Positions 18,797 through 27,984 are shown, counted from the stretch's first letter. The stretch is 64,000 nucleotides of DNA from Neisseria dentiae (GCF_024580525.1 NZ_JANIKQ010000001.1:62001-126000); one strand, 5' to 3'. Notes: a model not told the origin generated them from the letters alone. Numbers and translations are program-made.

Positions 18797-19363
18797 ATGA
18801 AAAAATTATCCAAACTCATCTTCACCGGCCTGACCTTGGCCGCCGCCTTTTCCGCACAAGCCGAAACCCGCGCGGTTATCGACACCAACATGGGCAAAAT
18901 CGAGCTGGCACTGGACGAAAAAAAAGCCCCGAAAACCGTGGCCAACTTTGCTGCTTATGCCAACAAAGGTTTTTACAACGGCACCATTTTCCACCGCGTG
19001 ATTGACGGCTTTATGATCCAAGGCGGCGGCTTTACGCCCGATATGACTCAAAAAGCCACCGAAAAAGCCATCGCCAACGAAGCCGACAACGGCCTGAAAA
19101 ACACCGTCGGCACCATCGCCATGGCGCGCACGGCCAATCCGAATTCCGCCACCAGCCAGTTTTTCATCAATGTGGCCGACAACGACTTTTTAAATTTCAA
19201 AAGCAAAACCACTCAAGGTTACGGCTACACCGTATTCGGCAAAGTGATTTCGGGCATGGACGTGGTAAACAAAATCGCCAAAGTGAAAACCACCGATCAA
19301 GCCTACCATCAGAATATTCCCGTGCAGCCCGTGGTTATCCGCAACGTAACGATTGTGAAATAG
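18797..19363 (+). CDS. ppiA: Periplasmic peptidyl-prolyl cis-trans isomerase (cyclophilin)
   Basis: 188 residues: signal peptide [22 protein letters not shown] cut before ETR, then a cyclophilin domain. Catalytic-region motifs are [20 protein letters not shown] (active-site Arg in FHRV), [17 protein letters not shown] and [14 protein letters not shown]. It would catalyse proline isomerisation during folding of exported proteins. The ATG at 18797, preceded by GGAAGCC, is preferred over an in-frame start at 18737 because the signal peptide begins there. The upstream DNA is a Correia-type element. Confidence 0.92.
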   Translation: MKKLSKLIFTGLTLAAAFSAQAETRAVIDTNMGKIELALDEKKAPKTVANFAAYANKGFYNGTIFHRVIDGFMIQGGGFTPDMTQKATEKAIANEADNGLKNTVGTIAMARTANPNSATSQFFINVADNDFLNFKSKTTQGYGYTVFGKVISGMDVVNKIAKVKTTDQAYHQNIPVQPVVIRNVTIVK

Positions 19364-19394
19364 GCATACTTCGGCTTATTGCGCCGTTTCCCAT

Positions 19395-19435
19395 GCAAAA
19401 CGAAAAGCGGGCTTTTTGCCCGCTTTTCGTTTTGC
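19395..19435 (+). terminator. Strong terminator after the cyclophilin gene
   Basis: Perfect 18-base arms GCAAAACGAAAAGCGGGC / GCCCGCTTTTCGTTTTGC around a TTTTT loop. It is not DUS-based. Confidence 0.9.
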
Positions 19436-19479
19436 GTAGATACTTCAGACGGCCTTGCCCTTTGCAAGCCGTTCAGGCC

Positions 19480-19674
19480 GAGACCTTTGCAAAAACACCT
19501 TGAGGCCGTCTGAAATGCTTAGATTCCGTCATTCCCGCGTAGGCGGGAATCCAGCTTTTAAACTATCAAGTATTTTATTTCAATAACTTATGAAAAAACG
19601 ACTGGATTCCCGCCTACGCGGGAATGACGGGAAATAAATTTTTTGTGATGTTTTTTCAATTTTGCAAAGATCTC
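19480..19674. mobile_element. MITE-like composite element with dRS3-like palindromes
   Basis: Inverted ends GAGACCTTTGCAAAA (19480-19494) and TTTTGCAAAGATCTC (19660-19674) bound a 195-base segment. Inside are a DUS and two inverted copies of a palindrome, TTCCCGCGTAGGCGGGAA (19528-19552 and 19604-19628 with flanks). These have the ATTCCC-N8-GGGAAT form of neisserial dRS3 repeats. No transposase frame is present. Solo ends occur at 16.1, 24.1, 37.8, 46.4 and 59.8 kb. Confidence 0.7.
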
Positions 19675-19699
19675 AGGCCGTCTGAAAACGCCTATTCTC

Positions 19700-20443
19700 T
19701 CAGTGGTGCAGAATTTTCGATAAAAACTGCTGCGCACGCTCGCCGCGCGGCGTGGTGAAGAAGGCTTCGGATGTGGTGTCTTCTTCAATGCGGCCCTGAT
19801 CCATGAAAATCACGCGGCTGGCCACTTGGCGGGCGAAGCCCATTTCGTGGGTAACGCACATCATGGTCATGCCTTCTTTGGCCAAACCCACCATTACGTC
19901 CAGCACTTCCTGAACCATTTCCGGGTCGAGTGCGGAAGTCGGCTCGTCAAACAGCATCACTATCGGATCCATGCTCAGTGCGCGGGCAATCGCCACGCGC
20001 TGCTGCTGGCCGCCTGAAAGCTGGGCGGGAAACTTGTGTGCGTGCGCACTCAAACCCACGCGGTCGAGATAGGCCAAGCCTTTCTTTTCGGCTTCTTCTT
20101 TGCTGCGCCCGAGCACTTTGATTTGCGCCACGGTTAAATTGTCTTTAATCGACAGGTGGGGAAACAGCTCGAAATGCTGAAACACCATGCCGACGCGGCT
20201 GCGCAGCTTGGGCAAATGGGTTTTCGGGTCGGCCAGCGACGTGCCGTCCACCACGATATCGCCTTTCTGAAACGGCTCCAGCCCGTTCACACATTTGATC
20301 AGAGTGGATTTGCCGCTGCCCGAAGGGCCGCACACCACCACCACATCGCCTTTCTGAATCGATGTCGAACAATCGGTCAGCACTTGGAAATCGCCATACC
20401 ATTTGTTGACGCCTTGAATATCAATCATGGGTTTGTTACTCAT
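19700..20443 (-). CDS. gltL: Glutamate/aspartate ABC transporter, ATP-binding protein
   Basis: 247-residue ATPase of the polar amino acid uptake family. Walker [10 protein letters not shown] (about residues 39-47), Q-loop in [13 protein letters not shown], signature LSGGQQQR, Walker [14 protein letters not shown] and H-loop VTHEMGF are all intact. It is the last gene of gltIJKL and overlaps the end of gltK by four bases. It energises uptake of acidic amino acids if the binding protein specificity is as inferred. Confidence 0.92.
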   Translation of the reverse strand: MSNKPMIDIQGVNKWYGDFQVLTDCSTSIQKGDVVVVCGPSGSGKSTLIKCVNGLEPFQKGDIVVDGTSLADPKTHLPKLRSRVGMVFQHFELFPHLSIKDNLTVAQIKVLGRSKEEAEKKGLAYLDRVGLSAHAHKFPAQLSGGQQQRVAIARALSMDPIVMLFDEPTSALDPEMVQEVLDVMVGLAKEGMTMMCVTHEMGFARQVASRVIFMDQGRIEEDTTSEAFFTTPRGERAQQFLSKILHH

Positions 20444-21117
20444 ACTTTTAACCTTTGTTGCAGTTTTTTCACGCCGAACATGGCTACTGCGCTAATCACG
20501 AAATAAACGGCTCCGGCCAACAGAATATAAGGTGTCAGCAGGTTCATCAGGTCGCCGCGCACATAATTGGCACGGAAGAAATCCACCAAGCCGATAGCCG
20601 CCACCAGGGTGGTGTCTTGAAACAGAATAATGCTCTGCTGCAAAATCAGCGGCAGCATTTTGCGGAATGCCTGCGGCAGAATCACCAAGCGCATGGTTTG
20701 GCCGTAGGTCATGCCCAGCGCATAGGCGGCGTTAAACTGGCCCTTGGAAATCGACTGGATACCGGCGCGCACCACTTCCGAAAAATAGGCGGCTTCAAAC
20801 AGCATAAATGCCACCGCACAAGAAGCGAAAGCCACATCGATGGTTAAATAATCGCCGGTAATCAGGCTGTACATCATCGGCACGGCATAATAAAACCAAA
20901 TCAGCACCAGCAAGAGCGGTACGGAGCGGAAATAGTTAACATAGGTTTTGGCCAGAAACGACAACCAGCCGAATTTCGACAACCGCGCCAGAGCCAGAAG
21001 TGTGCCGATAACGATGCCGCCCACCACACCGAAGGCCAGCAGTTTCAAAGTTACGCCCAAGCCCTGCATCAGGCCGGGCATGGCGGCGGATAATTCGCTC
21101 ATACTCAATCCGAACAT
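20440..21117 (-). CDS. gltK: Glutamate/aspartate ABC transporter, permease GltK
   Basis: 225-residue inner-membrane permease with about five hydrophobic segments and the EAA loop [26 protein letters not shown] that contacts the ATPase. [22 protein letters not shown] is the conserved HisM/GltK-type segment. It starts in a TAATG overlap with gltJ and overlaps gltL by four bases, so the three genes are translationally coupled. Confidence 0.92.
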   Translation of the reverse strand: MFGLSMSELSAAMPGLMQGLGVTLKLLAFGVVGGIVIGTLLALARLSKFGWLSFLAKTYVNYFRSVPLLLVLIWFYYAVPMMYSLITGDYLTIDVAFASCAVAFMLFEAAYFSEVVRAGIQSISKGQFNAAYALGMTYGQTMRLVILPQAFRKMLPLILQQSIILFQDTTLVAAIGLVDFFRANYVRGDLMNLLTPYILLAGAVYFVISAVAMFGVKKLQQRLKV

Positions 21118-21863
21118 TATTTATTACCCTCCGACATCAAACCGGGCACGCGCAGGCGGCGTTCCAAACGGGTCATCAACATCAGCAGCGTAACGTTGAC
21201 CGCCATATAGATCAAAGTGGCGTAAGTGTAGATTTCCAGGTTGCTCTGGGTGTATTCGGCAATGGTTTTAACTTGCGAAATCAATTCCGAAACGCCCACC
21301 AGCGAAGCAACCGAGGCGTTTTTGAAGCAGTTGGTCAGTTCCGAACCCAGCGGCGGCAGAATGGTTCGGAATGCCTGCGGCAGCAAAATTTCTTTATATA
21401 CCTGCTTGGTGCGGAAACCCAAAGCATAAGCTGCCTGCGCCTGCCCTTTGGGCAAAGCCTGGATACCCGTGCGCACCTGTTCGCAAATCCGCGCGGCGGT
21501 GAACAAACCCAAACCCACGCTGGCCGAAATCATAGCCGAAGTGTTCGGTGCCAAACCGAAAAACCACCACTGCTTCAAACCTTCGGGGAAAAAATTGGGG
21601 ATAACGTAATACCAGATAAAAAGCTGAATCAGCAAAGGCACATTGCGGAAAAGCGTAACGTAAGCCGAAGCGATACGGTTGAGGCCTTTATGCGGCAGCG
21701 TGCGCATAATGCCCAAGAGCGTGCCCAACACCATCGCAATCGTCCAAGCCACCGCGCCGATGGCAAACAGCCACAGCAGGCCGGTAATCACCCAATTGAG
21801 GTAGATTTCATTACCGATGCCTGTTTTGTCCCACAAAACGCCCCAGTTCCAAACATAATTCAT
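21117..21863 (-). CDS. gltJ: Glutamate/aspartate ABC transporter, permease GltJ
   Basis: 248-residue permease partner of GltK. The start MNYVWNWGVLWDKTG and the segment TLFRNVPLLIQLFIWYYVIPNFFPEGLKQW resemble E. coli GltJ. The EAA loop is EQVRTGIQALPKGQAQAAYALGF, followed by LPQAFRTILPPLGSELTNCFKNASVASLVGV. The gene is separated from the upstream gltI by an inverted DUS pair, so the membrane components are probably made in smaller amounts than the binding protein. Confidence 0.92.
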   Translation of the reverse strand: MNYVWNWGVLWDKTGIGNEIYLNWVITGLLWLFAIGAVAWTIAMVLGTLLGIMRTLPHKGLNRIASAYVTLFRNVPLLIQLFIWYYVIPNFFPEGLKQWWFFGLAPNTSAMISASVGLGLFTAARICEQVRTGIQALPKGQAQAAYALGFRTKQVYKEILLPQAFRTILPPLGSELTNCFKNASVASLVGVSELISQVKTIAEYTQSNLEIYTYATLIYMAVNVTLLMLMTRLERRLRVPGLMSEGNK

Positions 21864-21880
21864 AATGCGTTCCTACCGAG

Positions 21881-21914
21881 AGAGGCCGTCTGAAAACAGT
21901 TTCAGACGGCCTCT
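21881..21914 (-). terminator. Inverted DUS pair between gltI and gltJ
   Basis: AGAGGCCGTCTGAAA / TTTCAGACGGCCTCT around 4 bases, inside the gltI-gltJKL unit. It is likely a partial terminator that sets the ratio of binding protein to permease. Confidence 0.7.
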
Positions 21915-21940
21915 TCTGTTTCACACGATATCGGCCATGA

Positions 21941-22903
21941 TTATTCGTCGGCCGCTTTGTCGTTCGGATTGGCGATGATTTCTTTCATCTTATCCGACAT
22001 CGGGAATTCCATATTCACGTTTTTCGGCGGAATCGGCTGTTCGAACCATTGGGTGTACATTTTGTTGATTTCGCCCGATTTGAACACTTCCGAGAGCGTA
22101 TCGTTAACCACCTTTTGGAACTCGGCATCGCCTTTGCGCATCATGCAGCCGTAATTCTCATACGACATCGGTGTGCCGACGATTTCCCATTTGGCAGGAT
22201 CAGCCGATTTCGCACGCGCACCGGCCAACAGCACATCATCCATCATAAAGGCTTGGGCACGGCCGTTTTGCAGCATCAAAAACGATTCGCCGTGGTCTTT
22301 GGCCGAAATCACATTGATACCCGCTTTGTTTTTATCGTTGTATTCTTTCAACAGGCGTTCGGAAGTGGTGCCCGATGTGGTTACCACGGTTTTGCCTTTC
22401 AAATCGGCATAATCCTTGATGCCTGTAGCCTTATCGGTCAGCAAGCGGGTGCCGACTACGAAGAAGTTGTTGGAAAATTGAACCTGCTTTTGGCGCTCGA
22501 GATTATTGGTGGTCGAACCGCACTCCAAATCCACCGTGCCGTTTACCACCAAAGGAATGCGGTTTTGCGAAGTAACCAGGTTATAGCGCACTTTCAAATC
22601 AGACAGATTCAGGTTCTTTTTCAGCGCCTCAACCACTTTCAACTGCAAATCGTGGGCATAACCGATGGGTTGGTTGGGGTTGTCCGCAATGTAAGAAAAC
22701 GGAATCGACGCATCGCGGTGTCCCAAAACAATGGTGCCTGATTTCTTGATTTTATCAATCGTGCTGCCTGCCGCTGCTGCTTGATCCGGTGCCGAAGAAC
22801 CTTCTTGGGCGGCTCCGGCCGTTTTGTCACCGCCGCCGCAGGCTGCCAGCGATAATGCGAGCAAACAAGCCAAGCCCAGCGGTTTAAGTGTATTGGTTAC
22901 CAT
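21941..22903 (-). CDS. gltI: Glutamate/aspartate-binding lipoprotein of the ABC transporter
   Basis: 320-residue solute-binding protein, family 3. The lipoprotein signal ends LALSLAAC|GGG, so it is membrane-anchored, unlike the free periplasmic E. coli GltI. The sequence GTIVLGHRDASIPFSY, QNRIPLVVNGTVDLECGSTTNN, VTTSGTTSERLL and AFMMDDVLLAGARAK follows the GltI type closely, including the arginine and acidic residues used for glutamate/aspartate binding in that group. First gene of gltIJKL. Confidence 0.9.
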   Translation of the reverse strand: MVTNTLKPLGLACLLALSLAACGGGDKTAGAAQEGSSAPDQAAAAGSTIDKIKKSGTIVLGHRDASIPFSYIADNPNQPIGYAHDLQLKVVEALKKNLNLSDLKVRYNLVTSQNRIPLVVNGTVDLECGSTTNNLERQKQVQFSNNFFVVGTRLLTDKATGIKDYADLKGKTVVTTSGTTSERLLKEYNDKNKAGINVISAKDHGESFLMLQNGRAQAFMMDDVLLAGARAKSADPAKWEIVGTPMSYENYGCMMRKGDAEFQKVVNDTLSEVFKSGEINKMYTQWFEQPIPPKNVNMEFPMSDKMKEIIANPNDKAADE

Positions 22904-23273
22904 GTTGTTACTCCTTGGAAAACTCAGACAAAAGTAGAATGTTAATATCCGCAGCGGCTTTTACTGCCTTTGCAGCCTCCGCTATAGTTCCACATCACCC
23001 AAACGATTGTCAACAATCATACACTTATTAACAAAAATAAATTTTCAGAAGTTTTTTTAATTTCAATTTAAATATGAATATTTCAATTAATAACAAAGGT
23101 TTATCAAGATCTCAATTTTAATAGCCCATCCCCATCTCAGCCGGCCGCTTTTTTAAGACCCTAGCCATCATCAAACAGGCTTTAACAAAGCCTCAAACCA
23201 TACGAAACGTTTCCCGAGCCTTTTTGTGTTACGATAACCGTTCCCATTTCAACTTTCCATTTCGGAGACTGCC
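22904..23273. other. Divergent promoter region of gltI and the YceI gene
   Basis: 370 AT-rich bases without a gene. A palindrome GATTGT-CA-ACAATC lies at 23005-23018 on the gltI side and contains TTGACA on the minus strand. A small stem-loop AGGCTT / AAGCCT is near 23181-23197. GGAGACTGCC precedes the YceI start. I see no defined operator. Confidence 0.45.
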
Positions 23274-23837
23274 ATGAAAAAAGCCCTACTGGCCCTTTGT
23301 TTAACTGTTGCAACGGCAACTGCCGCCGCTGCTGCCTATAAAATCGACAGCAACCATGCCAATGCCCGCTTCGCCATCGACCACTTCGGCACCAGCACCA
23401 ATACCGCCGGTTTCTATAATTTAAGCGGCAATATGCAGTTTGACCGCAAAGCCAAAACCGGCTCTATCGACATTAAAATTCCCGCTAATACCATCAGCTC
23501 GAACAACGCCCAGTTCGACAATCACCTGAAAAGCGCCGACTTATTCAATGTTGCTCAATACCCGGAAATCCGCTTCCAGTCCACCCGCTTCAATTTCAAG
23601 GGTGACAAAGTCAGCTCGGTAACCGGCAACCTCACTCTGTTGGGTAAAACCGCACCCGTTACCTTGAAAGCCACCAAATTCAACTGCTATCAAAGCCCCA
23701 TGCTGAAAACCGAAGTGTGCGGCGGCGACTTTGAAGCCGTTATCGACCGCACCAAATGGGGTATGGACTATTTGGTTTCGGCAGGCGTGAGCAAAAACGT
23801 ACAGCTGAATATTCAAGTCGAAGCTGCCAAGCAGTAA
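23274..23837 (+). CDS. YceI family periplasmic protein
   Basis: 187 residues with signal peptide MKKALLALCLTVATATAAAAA, then a lipocalin-like YceI beta-barrel: YKIDSNHANARFAIDHFGTSTNTAGFYNLSG, TGSIDIKIPANTISSNN, QYPEIRFQSTRF and TGNLTLLGKTAPVTLKATKFNC. Family members bind polyisoprenoids such as ubiquinone-like lipids. Two cysteines (NCYQSP and EVCGGDF, about 13 residues apart) could form a disulfide. In Neisseria a YceI homologue is known as an exposed antigen (GNA-type). The exact ligand is unknown. Confidence 0.88.
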   Translation: MKKALLALCLTVATATAAAAAYKIDSNHANARFAIDHFGTSTNTAGFYNLSGNMQFDRKAKTGSIDIKIPANTISSNNAQFDNHLKSADLFNVAQYPEIRFQSTRFNFKGDKVSSVTGNLTLLGKTAPVTLKATKFNCYQSPMLKTEVCGGDFEAVIDRTKWGMDYLVSAGVSKNVQLNIQVEAAKQ

Positions 23838-23883
23838 CGGTTCCCACTTTTCAGACGGCCTCTTCTTAGCCGGTTTTAAAAGC

Positions 23884-23922
23884 AAAACACGCCGGAATAT
23901 TCATGATATTCCGGCGTGTTTT
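23884..23922 (+). terminator. Terminator after the YceI gene
   Basis: Perfect 17-base arms AAAACACGCCGGAATAT / ATATTCCGGCGTGTTTT around TCATG. A DUS lies just upstream. Confidence 0.9.
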
Positions 23923-23991
23923 AATGACATGAAAATCGTCATGGATAGAATCTTTACAAAATCCTAAAACAACCACTCAAAGTTTGCGCAC

Positions 23992-24067
23992 CGTTATACT
24001 CGGGCTTGAACCGAATCTCTGCTGTTTCTTTTGTAATAAAAAGATGCTCGGTTCAATCACGAGCACT
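23992..24067. repeat. Paired-palindrome repeat, copy 3 (diverged)
   Basis: The left module is at 23992-24019 (TATACTCGGGCTTGAACCGA) and the right at 24041-24066 (ATGCTCGGTTCAATCACGAG). Both have mismatches that weaken the stems. The 432-base gap between the YceI and rplI genes holds this repeat, a terminator on each side and the palindrome at 24.08 kb, but no gene. Confidence 0.65.
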
Positions 24068-24078
24068 GCACAAAGATT

Positions 24079-24098
24079 GAGACCTTTGCAAAGGTCTC
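24079..24098. repeat. Perfect palindrome of two fused repeat ends
   Basis: GAGACCTTTGCAAAGGTCTC is a perfect 20-base palindrome, equal to two facing copies of the MITE-like end found at 19480. It may be the residue of an excision or internal deletion. Confidence 0.65.
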
Positions 24099-24214
24099 AG
24101 GTTTTAAAATACCGGCATGAGTTTTGCCAAGGCCTCGAATTGATAATATTCAGAACCCCATCGTTTTCCATGCAGCTTCGGTAACGTTTTTTGAAATCAT
24201 GCAACACAATATAA

Positions 24215-24245
24215 AAGGCCGTCTGAAAACTTTTCAGACGGCCTT
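24215..24245 (-). terminator. Inverted DUS pair after rplI
   Basis: AAGGCCGTCTGAAAA / TTTTCAGACGGCCTT with a 1-base centre. It ends the rpsF-priB-rpsR-rplI operon. Confidence 0.85.
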
Positions 24246-24269
24246 GATGATATGTGATCAAACAGCCTT

Positions 24270-24722
24270 TTACTCGGCAGCAGCCACTACGGTAACGTTG
24301 ATGGTTGCAACGGCATCGGTGTGCAACGCCACTTCAACTTCGTATTCGCCTACAGCTTTCAGCGGGCCGTTGGGTAGGCGTACGTTGGATTTGGCGGCTT
24401 CGACACCTGAAGCAACGATGGCGGCGGCGATGTCGGCGTTGGTAACGGAACCGAACAGGCGGCCGTCAACACCGGCTTTTTGCGCGATGGTAACGGTTTG
24501 GCCGTCGAGTTTTTCCTGACGGGCTTTGGCATCGGCCAAAATTTCGGCTTGTTTGGCTTCCAGCTCGGCGCGGCGCGCTTCGAATTCTTTCATGTTGGCT
24601 TCGGTAGCGCGTTTGGCTTTGCCTGAGGGAATCAGGAAGTTGCGGGCATAACCGTTTTTCACGGTTACAACGTCGCCCAAATTGCCCAAGCCACCGATTT
24701 TTTCTAACAGAATAATTTGCAT
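24270..24722 (-). CDS. rplI: 50S ribosomal protein bL9
   Basis: 150 residues. The N-terminal rRNA-binding domain [36 protein letters not shown] is nearly diagnostic. A long central helix ([24 protein letters not shown]) links it to the C-terminal domain with [15 protein letters not shown]. Last gene of the rpsF-priB-rpsR-rplI operon, a conserved order in beta-proteobacteria. Confidence 0.98.
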   Translation of the reverse strand: MQIILLEKIGGLGNLGDVVTVKNGYARNFLIPSGKAKRATEANMKEFEARRAELEAKQAEILADAKARQEKLDGQTVTIAQKAGVDGRLFGSVTNADIAAAIVASGVEAAKSNVRLPNGPLKAVGEYEVEVALHTDAVATINVTVVAAAE

Positions 24723-24740
24723 GGTGTGAATCTCCGTAAA

Positions 24741-24971
24741 TTATTTATGTTGGTCGGTGTAAGGCAGCAAAGCCAGGAAACGGGCGCGTTTCACAGCGGT
24801 AGCCAATTGGCGCTGGTAGTGCGCTTTGGTACCGGTGATGCGTGCCGGAATGATTTTGCCGTTTTCGGAAATGAAGTCTTTCAGCAAATCTACTTGTTTG
24901 TAATCGACTTCTTGGATTTTTTCAGCCGTGAAACGGCAGAATTTTCTACGTTTGAATGATTGACGAGCCAT
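24741..24971 (-). CDS. rpsR: 30S ribosomal protein bS18
   Basis: 76 residues: [36 protein letters not shown], and [34 protein letters not shown], the conserved bS18 core that pairs with bS6. A single cysteine remains in the N-terminal KFCRF. It lies between priB and rplI with short gaps. Confidence 0.98.
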   Translation of the reverse strand: MARQSFKRRKFCRFTAEKIQEVDYKQVDLLKDFISENGKIIPARITGTKAHYQRQLATAVKRARFLALLPYTDQHK

Positions 24972-24976
24972 GTCGT

Positions 24977-25273
24977 TTAACCTTTATATTCTTTAATGTT
25001 TTGTATCCGCAGCACCGGTTTGCTGTAACGCTGGCTTTTTTGTGCCAGAAAACCGCTTACTTCGACTACGGTTTGTTCGCGGTGCTGCCAACTGAGCGCA
25101 TCCTTACCGATGATTTTGGCGGGCATTTCGAGCTTCACCAAACATTGCTGCCCGTTTTCCCGTTGCCAGGATTCGTGCACCAGCACAATATCTAAAACGG
25201 GAATGCCGGCGGGCGTATATCGCAGTTCGCTGCATCGGGCAATTTGTGCGGTAAGGGTAAAAAGATTATCCAA
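24977..25273 (-). CDS. priB: Primosomal replication protein N (PriB)
   Basis: 98-residue OB-fold protein: [42 protein letters not shown] is the PriB-type single-stranded DNA-binding fold. PriB works with PriA in replication restart. Its position between rpsF and rpsR, 5 bases from rpsR and 8 bases from rpsF, is the classic arrangement and supports the call. Confidence 0.95.
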   Translation of the reverse strand: MDNLFTLTAQIARCSELRYTPAGIPVLDIVLVHESWQRENGQQCLVKLEMPAKIIGKDALSWQHREQTVVEVSGFLAQKSQRYSKPVLRIQNIKEYKG

Positions 25274-25281
25274 TCTTTAGA

Positions 25282-25659
25282 TTACGCTTCGGCGGTTTCT
25301 TCTTTAGCCGCGCTGCCGCCTTCGAGCAGGTTTTTAGACTTTTCGTCTTTCAGCATCGGAGAGGCTTCGGTTACGGCGTGTTTGGTTTTGATGGTCAGAT
25401 GGCGCAGAACGGCATCGTTGAAGCGGAAAGCAGTTTCCAGCTCATCAACCACTTCGGGCGAAGTTTCGATGTTCATCAAAACATAGTGTGCTTTGTGGAT
25501 TTTGTTGATCGGGTAAGCCAGTTGGCGGCGGCCCCAATCTTCAAGGCGGTGGATTTTGCCGCCGGCTTCGGTAATCATGGTTTTATAACGTTCAACCATG
25601 GCGGGCACTTGCTCGCTTTGATCAGGGTGAACGATAAACACAACCTCATAATGACGCAT
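25282..25659 (-). CDS. rpsF: 30S ribosomal protein bS6
   Basis: 125 residues: [56 protein letters not shown] and the motif [14 protein letters not shown]. The C-terminal tail (about residues 98-125) is acidic and low-complexity. First gene of the operon, with GGAGATAAC before the ATG. Its leader could bind the S6:S18 complex as in other bacteria, but I did not define a structure. Confidence 0.97.
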   Translation of the reverse strand: MRHYEVVFIVHPDQSEQVPAMVERYKTMITEAGGKIHRLEDWGRRQLAYPINKIHKAHYVLMNIETSPEVVDELETAFRFNDAVLRHLTIKTKHAVTEASPMLKDEKSKNLLEGGSAAKEETAEA

Positions 25660-25837
25660 GTTATCTCCTTACGGTTTAAAACAGCCTTCGGCCATGCGAA
25701 AAGCAGAAGGCAAGGTTGGAAAACGCGAAATTATAACGGGCTTGCAAAGATAAAGCAAGCAGCCGTAAAAAGGTTACAATAACGCCTGCCGTATTTTTCA
25801 GACGGCCTTATTTTCCGGCCGTTATCTATAAAAACCC

Positions 25838-26899
25838 ATGGAAACCCGCAAAATCATCCACATCGATATGGACGCGTTCTATGCTTCGGTAGAACTGCGC
25901 GAACAGCCGCGCCTGCGCGGCAAGCCCGTAGTGGTAGCGTGGGAGGGACCGCGCTCGGTAATTTGCGCGGCTTCGTATGAGGCGCGGCAGTTCGGCCTGC
26001 GTTCGGCGATGGCGGTGGCGACGGCCAAGCGGCTTTGCCCGCAGGCAGTGTATATTCCGCCGCATTTCGATTTATACCGCCGCATTTCGCAGCAGATTCA
26101 TGTGATTTTTGCTCGCCATACCGATTTAATCGAGCCATTGTCGCTCGACGAAGCCTATCTTGATGTTACCCGGAATCTCCAAAATATCCCTTATGCCGGC
26201 GAGGTAGCGCGCATGATCCGTGCCGAAATCAGGCAGGAAACCGGGCTGACCGCTTCTGCGGGTGTAGCGCCGAACAAATTTCTAGCCAAAATCGCTTCCG
26301 ACTGGCGCAAACCCGACGGCCAGTTCGTGCTGCCTCCGCAGAAGGTGGCGGCTTTTTTGGAAACACTGCCGTTGGAAAAAATTCCGGGCGTGGGCAAGGT
26401 AACGCTGCATAAAATGCACGCGCTGGGTATGCGCACCGCCGGTGATTTGCGCCGCTTCGAACGCGGCGAACTGCTGCACCATTTCGGCCGCTACGGCTAC
26501 CGCTTATACGATTTGGCGCGCGGAAACGACAACCGCGAAGTCAAGCCCGGCCGCGAACGTTTGCAGATTTCCACCGAAATCACGCTGCCCGAAGATTTGC
26601 CGCTGATTGAAGCGGCCGGGCATTTGCCTCATTTGGCCGAAGATTTGTGGCGGCAGATGGGGCGTAAAAAAGTGGCGGCCCGCAGCGTAACGCTCAAGTT
26701 GAAAACCGCCGATTTCCGCATCATTACCCGTTCGCTGACTTATTCTTCCCCCCTGCCCGACTCTGTTGCGCTGTTGCAGGCGGCACACACTTTGCTGGCA
26801 CGGGTACCGCCGCAAACCGATGATGCGTTCCGCCTGATCGGTATCGGTGTCGGCCATTTGACGCCCGAGGGGCAACAACGGCAGCTTTGGAACGATTGA
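25838..26899 (+). CDS. dinB: DNA polymerase IV (Y family)
   Basis: 353 residues. The catalytic acidic residues are in HIDMDAFYASVE (about residues 8-18) and LSLDEAYLDVT (about residues 103-113). VCAASYEARQFG-type motif ICAASYEARQFGLRSAM, a helix-hairpin-helix thumb (EKIPGVGKVT) and the little finger domain follow. It copies past lesions with low fidelity. The C-terminal beta-clamp-binding motif is probably the end QRQLWND. A DUS lies about 30 bases upstream; no LexA box was recognised. Confidence 0.95.
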   Translation: METRKIIHIDMDAFYASVELREQPRLRGKPVVVAWEGPRSVICAASYEARQFGLRSAMAVATAKRLCPQAVYIPPHFDLYRRISQQIHVIFARHTDLIEPLSLDEAYLDVTRNLQNIPYAGEVARMIRAEIRQETGLTASAGVAPNKFLAKIASDWRKPDGQFVLPPQKVAAFLETLPLEKIPGVGKVTLHKMHALGMRTAGDLRRFERGELLHHFGRYGYRLYDLARGNDNREVKPGRERLQISTEITLPEDLPLIEAAGHLPHLAEDLWRQMGRKKVAARSVTLKLKTADFRIITRSLTYSSPLPDSVALLQAAHTLLARVPPQTDDAFRLIGIGVGHLTPEGQQRQLWND

Positions 26900-27023
26900 C
26901 TCTTTTCAGACGGCCTTTGGCAAACCTGCCGCAACGCAGATTGCCGTTTGAAACTACACGCACTTTCAGCGCAGCCGCAAAACCCGCTATAATCCGAGGT
27001 TCTTACTCAGTCCGCACCGTGCC

Positions 27024-27914
27024 ATGATCAGCCAATTCAAACATATAGGCATCGTTACCCGCCCCCAAACGCCGCATATTCAGGAAACCCTGCACACGCT
27101 GGTGGATTTTCTGCACGAAAAAAAACTGGATATTTACCTCGACGAAGCCAGCCTGCACGACGGTTCCGCCTGCGCCGAAGATGCGGAACGCTGCCATATT
27201 CTCGATAAGGGCAGCCTCGGTAAAAAATGCGACTTGGTGGTGGTATTGGGCGGCGACGGTACGTTTCTGTCGGTGGCGCGCATCATCGCTCCTTTCCGCG
27301 TGCCGGTTATCGGTGTCAACCAGGGGCATTTGGGGTTTCTCACCCAAGTGCCGCGCGAAAACATGACTCCGATACTCAACGGCATGCTCTCGGGAAAATA
27401 CCTGCCCGAAGAACGTATTCTGCTCGAAACCACCCTGATCCGCGACGGAGAGGCCGTTACCACTTCGCTGGCCTTGAACGATGTGGTGTTATCGCGCGGC
27501 GGTGCGGGCCAAATGATTGAATTCGAAGTGTTTATCAACAAAGAATTCGTTTACACCCAACGCTCGGACGGCCTGATTGTTTCCACCCCCACCGGCTCCA
27601 CCGCCTATGCGCTCGCCGCCGGCGGCCCGATTATGCAGGCCAGCCTGCGTGCGTTCACGCTGGTGCCCATCTGCCCGCAATCCATGACCAACCGCCCGAT
27701 TGCCGTCGCCGACACTTGCGAAATCGAAATATTGGTTACCAAAGGCGGCGATGCCCGCGCCCATTTCGACGGCCAGTCGTTTATCGATATCCATACTTTC
27801 GACCGCATCAAAATCCACCGCTACCGCCATCCGCTGCGCGTATTGCACCCCACCGATTACCAATACTACAAAACCCTGCGCCAAAAACTGCATTGGGGCG
27901 AACAGTTGGTTTAA
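27024..27914 (+). CDS. nadK: NAD kinase
   Basis: 296-residue ATP-NAD kinase producing NADP. The GGDGT motif (VVLGGDGTFLSVARI, about residues 70-84) and the NE/D-type motif in LNDVVLSRG are present, followed by SDGLIVSTPTGSTAYALAAGGPI. Length and order match bacterial NadK. It is convergent with the frd operon and shares an inverted DUS terminator with it. Confidence 0.96.
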   Translation: MISQFKHIGIVTRPQTPHIQETLHTLVDFLHEKKLDIYLDEASLHDGSACAEDAERCHILDKGSLGKKCDLVVVLGGDGTFLSVARIIAPFRVPVIGVNQGHLGFLTQVPRENMTPILNGMLSGKYLPEERILLETTLIRDGEAVTTSLALNDVVLSRGGAGQMIEFEVFINKEFVYTQRSDGLIVSTPTGSTAYALAAGGPIMQASLRAFTLVPICPQSMTNRPIAVADTCEIEILVTKGGDARAHFDGQSFIDIHTFDRIKIHRYRHPLRVLHPTDYQYYKTLRQKLHWGEQLV

Positions 27915-27932
27915 ACACACCATTAAACGAAG

Positions 27933-27961
27933 AAGGCCGTCTGAAAGTTTCAGACGGCCTT
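27933..27961. terminator. Inverted DUS pair between nadK and frdD
   Basis: AAGGCCGTCTGAAA / TTTCAGACGGCCTT around one base. It is positioned as a bidirectional terminator for convergent units. Confidence 0.85.
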
Positions 27962-27984
27962 TGCATCACTTTTACCAAAAGGCT

